Assembly (NCBI GenBank): GCA_900752815.1
Contig: CAADWS010000113.1
Location: forward strand, 1-14,937
Source of the DNA: Bacteroidaceae bacterium
Lineage (GTDB): Bacteria > Bacteroidota > Bacteroidia > Bacteroidales > Bacteroidaceae
Direction: 5' to 3'
DNA: 14,937 bases
The position numbers and the translations under genes were made by a program. Position 1 is the first letter of the stretch. Every line of letters begins with the position of its first letter. Below are positions 1 to 7,508 of the stretch, in pieces. The notes below the pieces were generated by a model. That model was not told where the DNA came from and searched no databases. It was given only the letters and a program-made list of their open reading frames with translations.

Positions 1-1
1 G

Positions 2-868
2 ACGCTCTTCGACCGGAAAGGGCGGCTGTGGATGGCCTCCCGCCGCACCACCGACAATCCCCAGCACGAAAGCGGACTTCTGGGCTTCGACTTCAACGGG
101 ACCCTTGACGACACGGGCGACGACGACGCCTACTACCGTTCATCCTTCACCAACCAGGACGGCAAAAGCTATGAACTCGGCGGCGTGTACGCCCTGGCTG
201 AAGACCGCGACGGTTCCATCTGGGTAGGCACCCGCTCAGGACTTTTCATCATCAGCCAGCCCGACCAATGGTGGGAACAGGGATTCTATGTCACCCAAAT
301 CAAGGTGCCACGCAACGACGGCACCAATCTGGCCGACTATCTGCTGGACGGACTGCCCGTCACCGCCATCGCCATCGACGGCGGCGGCCAGAAATGGATT
401 GGAACGGAAAGCAACGGACTGTATCTGGTCAGCGCCGACGGCCTGCAGGTGCTGCAACACTTCACCACCGAAAATTCGCCCCTGCTTTCCGATTACATCT
501 ACTCCATTGCCCCGCACCCCACCACCGGCGAAGTGATGATAGGCACCGACCAGGGGCTCTGCTCCTACCAGGGACAGGCCACCGAGCCCGCCACCGCGCT
601 CAGGGAAAGCAACATCAAGGTATATCCCAACCCCGTGCGGCCGGAATATCAGGGGAACGTGCGCGTAACCGGACTGACCGACAATGCCGACGTCAAGGTA
701 ACCTCCACCAACGGTGATGTTGTGGCCGGCGGACGTTCGGTCGGCGGCACCTTCGTATGGAACGTGCGCGACCGCAGCGGCGGCAGAGCGGCTCCCGGCA
801 TCTATTATATCATGGTGTCAACTTCCGACGGAAAGAAAGGCGTTGCAGCCAAAGTGGCCGTTATCTGA
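2..868 (+). CDS. PorZ-like beta-propeller protein with C-terminal sorting-like domain, 5' partial
   Basis: The frame is open from the window's left edge, so this is the 3' end (288 codons plus TGA) of a longer gene; the first in-frame ATG at 32 is internal. Propeller blades of the two-component-regulator-propeller type are visible, each with a DG/GG-x-W/M-x-G-T core followed by GL: DGSIWVGTRSGLF, GGQKWIGTESNGLY and TGEVMIGTDQGL. The last 85 or so residues form a separate beta-sandwich that opens with NIKVYPNPV and ends in GIYYIMVSTSDGKKG...KVAVI, resembling the C-terminal domain of type IX secretion cargo and of PorZ. By family this is an exported or surface beta-propeller protein. No histidine kinase or DNA-binding domain follows, so it is not a hybrid two-component regulator. 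It ends about 75 nt before a strong terminator. Its function in this organism is not shown by the sequence. Confidence 0.85.
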   Translation, partial: TLFDRKGRLWMASRRTTDNPQHESGLLGFDFNGTLDDTGDDDAYYRSSFTNQDGKSYELGGVYALAEDRDGSIWVGTRSGLFIISQPDQWWEQGFYVTQIKVPRNDGTNLADYLLDGLPVTAIAIDGGGQKWIGTESNGLYLVSADGLQVLQHFTTENSPLLSDYIYSIAPHPTTGEVMIGTDQGLCSYQGQATEPATALRESNIKVYPNPVRPEYQGNVRVTGLTDNADVKVTSTNGDVVAGGRSVGGTFVWNVRDRSGGRAAPGIYYIMVSTSDGKKGVAAKVAVI

Positions 869-941
869 AACAAGGGCCAAAGGCCTTCCGGCCCGCGCGG
901 CGGGCGCATATCATCATACCTCCGTTTTCACGGATTCTGCA

Positions 942-1004
942 AAGAACGGAAACTCCCGAACGCCGCCACTGGCAGCAAGTTCGGGAGTTTTCGTTCTTTT
1001 TTTT
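942..1004 (+). terminator. Strong intrinsic terminator after the PorZ-like gene
   Basis: A 20-bp stem (942-961 pairs with 979-998, one G-U wobble at 949/991) encloses a 17-nt loop and runs straight into eight T residues (997-1004). The T-tract is on the plus-strand side only, so it terminates the propeller gene and insulates the HU promoter that begins about 30 nt further on. Confidence 0.93.
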
Positions 1005-1034
1005 CCATCACACCCCAAAAAAAGTTTGAAAAGT

Positions 1035-1065
1035 TTTGAAGAATGCACAAGTTAGTATATATTTG
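1035..1065 (+). promoter_or_regulatory. HU promoter (Bacteroidetes -33/-7 type)
   Basis: TTTG at 1035-1038, a 19-nt spacer, then TATATTTG at 1058-1065 match the Bacteroidetes consensus TTTG-N19-TAnnTTTG exactly. Transcription would start about 5-8 nt downstream, giving a leader of about 45 nt before the HU ATG. The leader is AT-rich and has no clear Shine-Dalgarno sequence. Confidence 0.85.
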
Positions 1066-1116
1066 CCGAAGAAAGACTTTGAAATATAGTTATTTACACA
1101 CTTAATTTAGAATATC

Positions 1117-1389
1117 ATGAACAAAACAGAACTCATTAATGCCATTTCCGCTTCTGCAGAACTGAGCAAGTCTGACGCCAAGAAGGCGCTTGATGCTACC
1201 ATCGAAGCCATTACCAACGCACTGAAAGAGGGCGACAAGGTTGCTCTCCTCGGTTTCGGCACCTTCGCCGTGACAGAGCGTCCAGCCCGCACCGGCATCA
1301 ATCCTACCACTAAGGAAAAGATTGAAATTGCAGCCAAGAAGGTTGTTAAGTTCAAGGCCGGAGCTGAATTGGCAGACGTTGTGAAATAA
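1117..1389 (+). CDS. hup: HU family DNA-binding protein
   Basis: This 90-aa protein has the usual length of bacterial HU. The N-terminal helices (MNKTELINAISASAELSKSD) form the dimer body. The stretch GFGTFAVTERPARTGINPTT (about residues 46-65) matches the HU/IHF signature, with the intercalating proline at P63 in the beta-arm, and the basic tail KEKIEIAAKKVVKFKAG follows. HU dimers bend and compact DNA without strict sequence specificity in the nucleoid. The ATG at 1117 is the only sensible start and gives the canonical N-terminus. The gene is monocistronic, with a consensus promoter upstream and a terminator 23 nt after the stop, as expected for an abundant protein. IHF-type specificity is unlikely given the close fit to generic HU but is not excluded. 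Confidence 0.96.
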   Translation: MNKTELINAISASAELSKSDAKKALDATIEAITNALKEGDKVALLGFGTFAVTERPARTGINPTTKEKIEIAAKKVVKFKAGAELADVVK

Positions 1390-1412
1390 GCACACAACGC
1401 GTTGCTATGCAC

Positions 1413-1450
1413 AAATCGCATTTTCCCTCACAGGAAAATGCGATTTTTTT
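1413..1450 (+). terminator. Intrinsic terminator after HU
   Basis: A 14-bp perfect stem (1413-1426 with 1433-1446) has a 6-nt loop and runs into seven T residues at 1444-1450. On the opposite strand only three T residues follow the stem, so it would terminate minus-strand transcripts poorly. Confidence 0.92.
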
Positions 1451-1695
1451 ATCTTACGCCCATCCGGGCCCCTTAATCTCCACGAGCATCCCCTGCTCCG
1501 CCGCTCCCACAGAAAGCCCGCACCGGCCCGCACACTTCCGCCGGGCCCCTTCCTCCGCCGTTCCAGACACTTTTCCGCCCAAGGCCATTCGCCCAACGGC
1601 TCACGGCCGCGCCGGCAGTCCCATCCGGAAAACGGACAGACGCCCTGCGGGAAAGGTTCGCTGCGCGACGGGCATCGACGGAAAGCCCGAAACAA
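1451..1695. other. Gene-free GC-rich gap between convergent HU and pgpH
   Basis: About 245 nt separate the HU terminator from the pgpH stop. The reading frames here are low-complexity Pro/Arg-rich translations with no start signals or recognisable domain, so I call no gene. I see no clear terminator with a T-run for the incoming pgpH transcript. Only short GC-rich inverted repeats are present, such as CGGGC/GCCCG near 1669-1689. Confidence 0.6.
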
Positions 1696-3819
1696 CTACT
1701 TGTCGCGGTTGCGGTAACGGTTGGTGCTGAAAAAGCCCTGACGCACCGGCTGCACCTTTTCCTCGGCCTTCTTCTTCAGTTCCGGATAAGGAATGCGGGT
1801 GTGATATACCGTTTTCAGGCTCTCAATCAGTACACGCTTAGCCACGGCCACATCGCGGAACGTCAGCGGACATTCCTTGAAGCATCCGTCGGCCAGCTGT
1901 CCGTCGATGATGCGGTTCACCAGTTCGCTGATACTTTCTTCCGTATATTCGCTCAAGCTCCGTGAAGCCGCCTCCACCGAGTCGCACATCATCAGGATGG
2001 CCTGCTCGCGGGTGCTGGGCATCGGTCCGGGGTAGGTGAAGAGCGCCGGATCGACCGTCTCGCCCGGATGCTTGTTGCAATACTGGATATAGAAATACTT
2101 GGCCATGCCCGTGCCATGATGAGTGGCTATAAAACCGCGGATAACGGGCGGCAGATGATATTTTTCGGCCAGCCGCAGGCCGTCGGTCACATGGCTGATG
2201 ATGATGGCGGCACTGCGCTCCTCGCTCAGGCTGTCGTGAGGATTGACGCCGCTCTGGTTTTCGGTAAAGAAAGCCGGATTGAGAATTTTTCCGATGTCAT
2301 GATACATCGCGCCCGTTCGCACCAGCTGCGGCTTGGCTCCAATCTGGTCGGCCACCTCGGCTGCCAGATTTGCCACCTGCATGGAGTGGTTGAACGTGCC
2401 CTGCGCCACTTTCGACATTTTCCGCAAAATCGCGTTGTTGATGTTTGTCAGTTCCACCAGCGTCACGCTCGAGGTGAACCCGAAGAGCCGCTCCACCACA
2501 TACATCAGCGGATAGCAGAACAGCAGGCAGACGCCGCTGATGGCAACATAAACCACGCGCGAGTCATTGAACAATTCCCAGTTCATGCCCTGCGACAGGT
2601 CGTAGGCCGCCACGACCACCATACCTGTCAGCGTAACAGCAAATGCCGTTTTCAGCACTTGCGAACGCTCGGTCATCTCGCGCAGGGTATAGATGGCCGT
2701 CATGCCCGCCACCAGCTGCAACAACAAAAACTCATAGGGGCCGTAGAGCACCATGGACGAGAGGAGCGTGGAAACCACCGAGGCCAGGAATGCCGTGCGC
2801 GAATCGAAGAAAATGCGGACGAAGATGGGCACGATGGCATAGGGCAGCAGATAGACGCTGAGCAGGTGGTTGGACATCATCACGTAGGTAAGGATGGGGA
2901 ACACCGTCACGAGCAGAATCAACAGCAGAATGGAACGGAGCGAATACATGTAGTCGCGGCGATAAAGGCGCACATAATAAAGGAAGAGCCCCAACAGCGT
3001 ACACAGAAAGACGAGCTGTCCCAGGAATATCCACCAGAAGCCGTTCTTGGGGTCGAGCCGGCGCTCGCTCTCCCGCTTCAGCGAATTGAGCACCTTGACG
3101 TGTCCTGCCGTCACAATCTGTCCGCGGTCGATAATCAGCTGGCCCGCCTGCACCATGCCGCACGTGGGCGAGAGCCGAAGCAGTTCCTCGCGCTCGGCAT
3201 CGGTCCGCTCCTTGTCATACACGATATTGGGGGCCAGATATTTACGTATCTGGCTACGCTCCAGCATATTGTTACCGAATCCGTCGGCTTCCTTCTCCAG
3301 AATATGCTCATAGGACGTGGCCAGCGTATAGACATCATCCAGTTCCCGCTCGGTGGCCACATTCCCATTGATAATGAGCAGATGCTTGCGGCCCGAACGC
3401 CGGAACTTGTCGACATACTCACTGCTGATGATGCCCTGCGCATAGACCTCGCGCAACAGTTCCACCAGGCGGGGCAGATAATAATAAGGCACGCCGTTGG
3501 CCGCGCTGGCGTGGAAATCATTCTTCAGTTCCATCACCTTTTGCTCCACCATCTGCGAGTCCACACGGAAATAGGGACGGAAGGTGCGCAAAAGGCTGTC
3601 ACGCTCATGCCGCATTTCCTCCTCCGTCTTGAAAATTGGGAAATCATATTCGGCAATCAACTGCGGATAGCGCCACGGGCGGTTTTCCTCGTATTCAAAT
3701 CCGAACTTGCTCTCGCGCGGCAGAAAATACATCAACACGGCCACTGCCGCGACCAGCGACAGGGCTATGGCCAATACGTTTCTATAAGGAAGTTTATCCA
3801 AATGACTGACTTCTTTCAT
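1696..3819 (-). CDS. pgpH: 7TM-HD family cyclic-di-AMP phosphodiesterase (PgpH-like)
   Basis: This 707-aa membrane protein has the PgpH architecture. One TM segment lies at about residues 13-33, followed by a large extracytoplasmic domain (about 40-255) of the 7TMR-HDED type. A cluster of TM helices follows (about 261-445) and then a cytoplasmic HD domain (about 475-625). The metal-binding HD residues are all visible: H478, the H507-D508 pair in YHDIGK, H543, H567-H568 in THHGTG, and D613 in MCDSVEAA. Family members hydrolyse c-di-AMP to pApA, linking envelope and osmotic homeostasis to a second messenger; that substrate is inferred from family. The ATG at 3819 directly precedes a normal N-terminus. 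A consensus promoter lies about 90 nt upstream. It diverges from patB and converges on HU. Confidence 0.92.
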   Translation of the reverse strand: MKEVSHLDKLPYRNVLAIALSLVAAVAVLMYFLPRESKFGFEYEENRPWRYPQLIAEYDFPIFKTEEEMRHERDSLLRTFRPYFRVDSQMVEQKVMELKNDFHASAANGVPYYYLPRLVELLREVYAQGIISSEYVDKFRRSGRKHLLIINGNVATERELDDVYTLATSYEHILEKEADGFGNNMLERSQIRKYLAPNIVYDKERTDAEREELLRLSPTCGMVQAGQLIIDRGQIVTAGHVKVLNSLKRESERRLDPKNGFWWIFLGQLVFLCTLLGLFLYYVRLYRRDYMYSLRSILLLILLVTVFPILTYVMMSNHLLSVYLLPYAIVPIFVRIFFDSRTAFLASVVSTLLSSMVLYGPYEFLLLQLVAGMTAIYTLREMTERSQVLKTAFAVTLTGMVVVAAYDLSQGMNWELFNDSRVVYVAISGVCLLFCYPLMYVVERLFGFTSSVTLVELTNINNAILRKMSKVAQGTFNHSMQVANLAAEVADQIGAKPQLVRTGAMYHDIGKILNPAFFTENQSGVNPHDSLSEERSAAIIISHVTDGLRLAEKYHLPPVIRGFIATHHGTGMAKYFYIQYCNKHPGETVDPALFTYPGPMPSTREQAILMMCDSVEAASRSLSEYTEESISELVNRIIDGQLADGCFKECPLTFRDVAVAKRVLIESLKTVYHTRIPYPELKKKAEEKVQPVRQGFFSTNRYRNRDK

Positions 3820-3908
3820 GGTTTTCTGAGTTTAAGTGGGAATGGATTCCGGCTGCACGGCAGCAAAGCCAACGGGAAGCGCCGGAACCCGGACAGGATT
3901 GTATTCTG

Positions 3909-3939
3909 CAAAGTTAGCGCATGGCGAGCGAACTGCAAA
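3909..3939 (-). promoter_or_regulatory. pgpH promoter (Bacteroidetes -33/-7 type)
   Basis: On the minus strand TTTG (3939-3936) is followed after exactly 19 nt by TAACTTTG (3916-3909), a full consensus match. The start would fall near 3903, giving a leader of about 80 nt. The element continues as TAACTTTGCAG, identical over 11 nt to the gltX -7 region. Confidence 0.82.
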
Positions 3940-4021
3940 ATGAAAGCAGAACTTTTAGACCGCTGACCAACAAGGAGAAAACGGATGGAGAGAAATCCAA
4001 ACGGCGGGCGGAAAAACAAAT

Positions 4022-4105
4022 GTACTGACTGTTTTTTCTAAAGTACTGACAGAATTTTCTAAAGTACCAAGTGTTTTTTCTAAAGTACCAAGTATTTTTC
4101 TGCCC
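4022..4105. repeat. Four-copy 21-bp tandem repeat between divergent promoters
   Basis: Four units start at 4022, 4043, 4064 and 4085, exactly 21 bp apart. Each begins GTAC. Units 1 and 2 continue TGAC, and units 3 and 4 continue CAAGT. Each then has a T-run and TCT, with AAA completing the first three units. The last unit decays into TGCCC. The array is AT-rich in an otherwise GC-rich region and lies between the pgpH promoter (3909-3939) and the patB promoter (4162-4192). Because 21 is divisible by 3, the minus strand reads as a YFRK-containing heptapeptide repeat, but no gene structure supports translation. A 21-bp period places each unit on the same face of the helix, which would suit a protein-binding array; that role is inference. 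Confidence 0.88.
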
Positions 4106-4161
4106 GAAAACTGTGCCTGCACTGACCCGGCAATGCCAAGTCTGAAAACTCTGTTTTCGCC

Positions 4162-4192
4162 TTGTCATTGCTCTCGCCTTTCACTATCTTTG
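4162..4192 (+). promoter_or_regulatory. patB promoter (Bacteroidetes type, imperfect -33)
   Basis: TATCTTTG at 4185-4192 is a consensus -7 element. At the matching -33 position the sequence is CTTG (4161-4164, spacer 20) rather than TTTG. A start near 4199 would leave a leader of about 70 nt before the ATG at 4271, with AAGGA at 4252-4256 as a possible ribosome-binding sequence. Confidence 0.72.
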
Positions 4193-4270
4193 TCTACAAT
4201 AAAAAGGAAGGGAGAGCGGACGGTCTGGATGCATGCACACCGCCCACCCCCAAGGATAAAAATACTGACT

Positions 4271-5464
4271 ATGAAATACGATTTCGACACACGAATTGAC
4301 CGGAACGGAACAGCCGCCGTCAAAATTGACGGCATGGCCGAAAACTGGGGACGCACGGACTTGCTGCCGCTCTGGGTGGCCGACATGGACTTCGCCACCG
4401 CCCCCTTCGTAACCGAAGCCCTGCGCCAACGCTGCCTGCATCCCATTTTCGGCTATACTACAAAGCACGACGGCTATTATGAAGCCATTATCCGCTGGAA
4501 CCGCGAACGCTACGGACTGACCGTCCGGCGGGAAAACATCCACTACGTGCCGGGCATTGTGCCGGGCATCGGCATGGCCATCAATGCCCTGACGCAACCG
4601 GGCGACCGCATCATGATTCAGCCGCCGGTCTATCACCCCTTTGCCTGGCTCTGCGAGCGCAACGGCCGGCAAGTGGTGCGCCATCCGCTGCGCTGGAGCA
4701 ACGGCCGGCCGCACATGGACCTCGACACTTTCCGGCAAACGGTCAGAGGATGCCGCGTCTTCATCCTCTGCCATCCGCACAACCCCGGCGGACTCGTGTG
4801 GAGCGAAGCGGAACTGCAGGAGGTGGCTCACATCTGCGCAGAAGAGGGTGTCACCGTCTTCTCCGACGAAATACACGCCGACCTCACGCTCCCGCCCCAC
4901 CGCCACCGGCCCTTTGCCTCCGTCTCCGAAGAGGCACGCCTCAACTCCGTCACCTTCATGTCTCCCAGCAAGGCCTTCAACATGCCGGGCCTCTCGGCAT
5001 CCCACGCCCTCATCTTCAACGACGAACTGGACCGCCGCTTCAGCCGCTTCATCGATGCGTGCGAACTCGACCTGGGACACGCCTTCGCCTTCATTGCCGT
5101 CGATGCGGCCTACAGCCACGGAACGGAATGGCTCAACCAATGTCTGGAATACATACAGGGCAACATCGACTATGTGGACCAATTTCTGCAACAGCACACT
5201 CCCTGCATCAAGGCGCTGCGGCCCGAAGCCTCCTATCTGATATGGCTCGACGCCCGCGAAATGAAACTCACGCAGGAGGAACTCAACCGTTTCTTCGTCG
5301 ACAAAGCCCGCTTGGCCGTCAACGACGGGGCCATGTTCGGTCCCGAGGGTACCGGCTTCATGCGTATCAACGTGGGCACGCCCCGCAGCATAGTGGAGCA
5401 GGCCATGCACCAGTTGGCCGATGCCTACCGTGAATGGGAAGAAAAGCGGGACAGCCGCGGCTGA
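4271..5464 (+). CDS. patB: MalY/PatB family PLP-dependent C-S lyase
   Basis: This 397-aa fold-type I PLP enzyme has the usual length for the MalY/PatB family. It starts MKYDFDTRIDRNGT, the typical family N-terminus, and continues PLWVADMDFATAP. PLP-site residues are visible: N171 in HPHNPGG, D199 in FSDEIHADL, and the Schiff-base lysine K234 in SPSKAFNMPGL. The C-terminal R365 in FMRINVGTPR should bind the substrate carboxylate. By family it cleaves the C-S bond of cystathionine or cysteine conjugates, releasing a thiol, pyruvate and ammonia, in the cytoplasm; aminotransferase activity is less likely. The start at 4271 is chosen over in-frame upstream codons (ATG 4229 and 4133) because the family begins there, AAGGA lies upstream, and 4133 precedes the promoter. 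It is transcribed alone, away from pgpH. Confidence 0.93.
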   Translation: MKYDFDTRIDRNGTAAVKIDGMAENWGRTDLLPLWVADMDFATAPFVTEALRQRCLHPIFGYTTKHDGYYEAIIRWNRERYGLTVRRENIHYVPGIVPGIGMAINALTQPGDRIMIQPPVYHPFAWLCERNGRQVVRHPLRWSNGRPHMDLDTFRQTVRGCRVFILCHPHNPGGLVWSEAELQEVAHICAEEGVTVFSDEIHADLTLPPHRHRPFASVSEEARLNSVTFMSPSKAFNMPGLSASHALIFNDELDRRFSRFIDACELDLGHAFAFIAVDAAYSHGTEWLNQCLEYIQGNIDYVDQFLQQHTPCIKALRPEASYLIWLDAREMKLTQEELNRFFVDKARLAVNDGAMFGPEGTGFMRINVGTPRSIVEQAMHQLADAYREWEEKRDSRG

Positions 5465-5504
5465 AAAAGGAAGGCGGCGCGCAGCCCCGTTGCCGCAGCC
5501 ATAC

Positions 5505-5553
5505 GCACAGGGGCGCCGGCGGAAGCATCTCCACCGGCGCCCCTGCGCATTTC
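5505..5553 (+). terminator. GC-rich hairpin in the patB/transporter convergent gap
   Basis: A 15-position stem (5508-5522 with 5531-5545, one C-A mismatch at 5520/5533) has an 8-nt loop and lies 43 nt past the patB stop. Two more G-C pairs (5505-5506 with 5547-5548) close it after a mismatch. Only a weak T-run (TTTCTGTTCT from 5550) follows on the plus strand and none on the minus strand. It probably ends patB transcription and may block read-through from the convergent transporter gene. Confidence 0.65.
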
Positions 5554-5609
5554 TGTTCTATATCGCACCGGCACTGCCGCCCGTCAGCGCGGCCGCCGGC
5601 AATGTGCCG

Positions 5610-7274
5610 TCAGGCAAACCACCACATGACAATCACCTGCGCGATGATGACACGCAGGAACATGGCCAGCGGATAAACCGTGGCATAGGCCACCGACGCC
5701 TTGTCGCCCGGCAGCGAATCGTTGACGAAATTAAGCGCAATGGGATTGGCCATGGCGCCGCAAAGCATACCGGCCGTCGTGGCAAAACTCTTCTTCATTA
5801 CCTTCACGCCCACTATGCTCATGATTATCACGGGCACGATGGTAATCACCAGGCCGAAGGCAATCCATCCCAAAGCCGCCGGCTGCATCACCGTGGCGAG
5901 GAAATCGCGCCCGGCATCCAGGCCCAGACAGGCCAGATACATCGACAGACCCAGCGAACGGAGCATCAGGTTGGCACTCGTCGTCGTGTAGGTCACCATA
6001 TGGAAGCGGGGACCGAACGCGCCGATAAGGATGCCGATGACGATGGGGCCGCCGGCCAGTCCCAGCCGCACGGGATAACTCATGCCGGGCAGCAGAATGG
6101 GCACGCAGCCCAGCAACAGGCCAATCACGATGCCGATAAAAATCGTCACCATGTTCGGCTCGTCCAGATGCTTCACGGCATTACCCAACTCGTCGGCCAC
6201 GCGCTTGATGCTCTCGGCCTCTCCCACCACGGTGACGCGGTCGCCCATGCGCAACACGAGCGAAGGCGTGGCCACCAGCTGGATGCCCGCTCTCTGCACG
6301 CGGCTCACGTTGACTCCGTAGCGGTTGCGCAGATGCAAGTCGCCCAGATGCTTGCCGTTGATATTGGAGCGCGTAATGAGAATGCGCTGCGAAATCAGGT
6401 TCGAATCAATTGCATTCCAGTCCACATTGTTGCTGTTCCAGTCCTTCTCATCCCGGCGGCCGAAGAATATCGTCAGCCGGTCGACAAAGCGCTTCTGCGT
6501 AATGACCAGAATGCGGTCGCCCTCCTCCAGCGTTGAATCGCCGGTGGGCAATATGACCTTTCCGCCGCGCCAGAGGCGACTGACCACGAACTTGACACTG
6601 TCCGACATGGCCGACACGTCATGCAGGTTCATGCGGAAGATGGCCGGATTGCACACGCAGAAAGAAGCGATGAAAGGTTCCTCTCCGCTCTCGCCGCCCT
6701 CGGTCCGCGGCTCCCAGCGGCGCAGGACGATGCGCATCAGCAGCAAAGCCAGAATCACGCCCACCAGTCCGAGCGGATAGGTCACGGCACAACTCAACGC
6801 GGCTCCCGATGAGGGTTCTCCCACCTGCTTCAAAGCCTGCTGGGCCGCACCCAGTGCCGGCGTATTGGTGGTGGCTCCGCAGAGCACGCCCATCATGTCG
6901 GCCATGCCGGCCCATCCCAGCCACACAAAGGCCAGCGCCAGCAGCGTGCCGAGCACCACCACGCCCAAAGAGAGCATGTTCAGCCGCGTGCCGCCCTTCA
7001 GGAAGGCACCCATGAAGCCCGGACCGACCTGGAGACCCAGAATGTAGACGAAGAGAATCAGACCGAAATCCTCGGCATAGACCAGCATATCCTCATTCAG
7101 CTGCAATCCCAGCGCACCGGCCAGGATGCCGATGAAGAAGACATAGGAAACGCCCAGACTGATGCCATGGAAACGGAACTTGCCGAGCGAAAGCCCCAAG
7201 GCGCAGATCAGACAAATCACAATAACCGCCTGTGTCGGCGTTGGAGAGAACAAGGTTTCTTGCAACCAATCCAT
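5610..7274 (-). CDS. AspT/YidE/YbjL-type membrane transporter with two RCK_C domains
   Basis: This 554-aa polytopic protein has the layout of the aspartate:alanine exchanger (AAE) family. A first membrane half spans about residues 13-185. Two cytoplasmic TrkA-C/RCK_C domains follow (about 205-290 and 295-365), each ending in a hydrophobic strand with a GDR motif (EEGDRILVITQ and MGDRVTVVGEAE). A second membrane half spans about 375-554. The internal duplication shows in the paired motifs LCGATTNTPAL (131-141) and LCGAMANPIAL (504-514), and in AVTYPLG (163-169) and ATVYPLA (531-537). Family members exchange or transport amino or dicarboxylic acids; the substrate here cannot be read from sequence. 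The ATG at 7274 is preceded by AGGA about 10 nt upstream. The gene stands alone, convergent with patB. Confidence 0.88.
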   Translation of the reverse strand: MDWLQETLFSPTPTQAVIVICLICALGLSLGKFRFHGISLGVSYVFFIGILAGALGLQLNEDMLVYAEDFGLILFVYILGLQVGPGFMGAFLKGGTRLNMLSLGVVVLGTLLALAFVWLGWAGMADMMGVLCGATTNTPALGAAQQALKQVGEPSSGAALSCAVTYPLGLVGVILALLLMRIVLRRWEPRTEGGESGEEPFIASFCVCNPAIFRMNLHDVSAMSDSVKFVVSRLWRGGKVILPTGDSTLEEGDRILVITQKRFVDRLTIFFGRRDEKDWNSNNVDWNAIDSNLISQRILITRSNINGKHLGDLHLRNRYGVNVSRVQRAGIQLVATPSLVLRMGDRVTVVGEAESIKRVADELGNAVKHLDEPNMVTIFIGIVIGLLLGCVPILLPGMSYPVRLGLAGGPIVIGILIGAFGPRFHMVTYTTTSANLMLRSLGLSMYLACLGLDAGRDFLATVMQPAALGWIAFGLVITIVPVIIMSIVGVKVMKKSFATTAGMLCGAMANPIALNFVNDSLPGDKASVAYATVYPLAMFLRVIIAQVIVMWWFA

Positions 7275-7338
7275 AAAATTTTCTTCCTATTTATATCAGG
7301 ATAAAAAACGTTTTTCTTGTATTTTCCTTTCCACACGA

Positions 7339-7366
7339 CAAATGTACGGAAATTACGGCAAAGGTA
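7339..7366 (-). promoter_or_regulatory. Two candidate -7 elements for the transporter gene
   Basis: On the minus strand TACCTTTG (7366-7359) and TACATTTG (7346-7339) both fit TAnnTTTG and lie 65-92 nt before the ATG at 7274. Neither has a TTTG at the expected 19-nt distance, so I cannot say which is used. Both lie in the 234-nt rmuC-transporter gap. That gap also holds two overlapping, mutually exclusive hairpins (7449-7470 and 7460-7472) with no T-run. Confidence 0.5.
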
Positions 7367-7508
7367 AGTCTTATTTCCGAAATTGCCGGCAGGTCGTCAC
7401 TTTTATTCCTTACTCTTTGCCTTTATATGACCGGAAGCGGACAGGGCACGGTTTCCTCTGCCGGAAACCGGCGAAAAACTTCCGCAGGAAACGACGGCGG
7501 AAACGCGG

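Noticed and set aside
1405..1730. Overlapping ORFs on both strands downstream of HU
   Set aside because: Both frames run through the HU terminator and give low-complexity Pro/Arg-rich translations without motifs.
2068..3966. A 632-codon plus-strand open frame antisense to pgpH
   Set aside because: It mirrors pgpH, whose domains and catalytic residues are unmistakable. The antisense translation is His/Gln/Arg-rich with no domain, and GC-rich codon bias removes stops in this frame.
4022..4105. The 21-bp repeats as a CRISPR array
   Set aside because: The units are directly adjacent, with no unique spacers between them, and no cas genes are present.
3914..4168. Minus-strand ORF with a YFRKNTW-like heptapeptide repeat
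   Set aside because: The peptide periodicity follows from the 21-bp DNA repeat being divisible by three. There is no promoter or ribosome-binding site and no plausible domain, and the frame overlaps the pgpH promoter.
4184..5410. A 408-codon minus-strand open frame antisense to patB
   Set aside because: It overlaps the clear PLP enzyme entirely. The translation is low-complexity and Val/Gly/Glu-rich, without recognisable motifs or a start signal.
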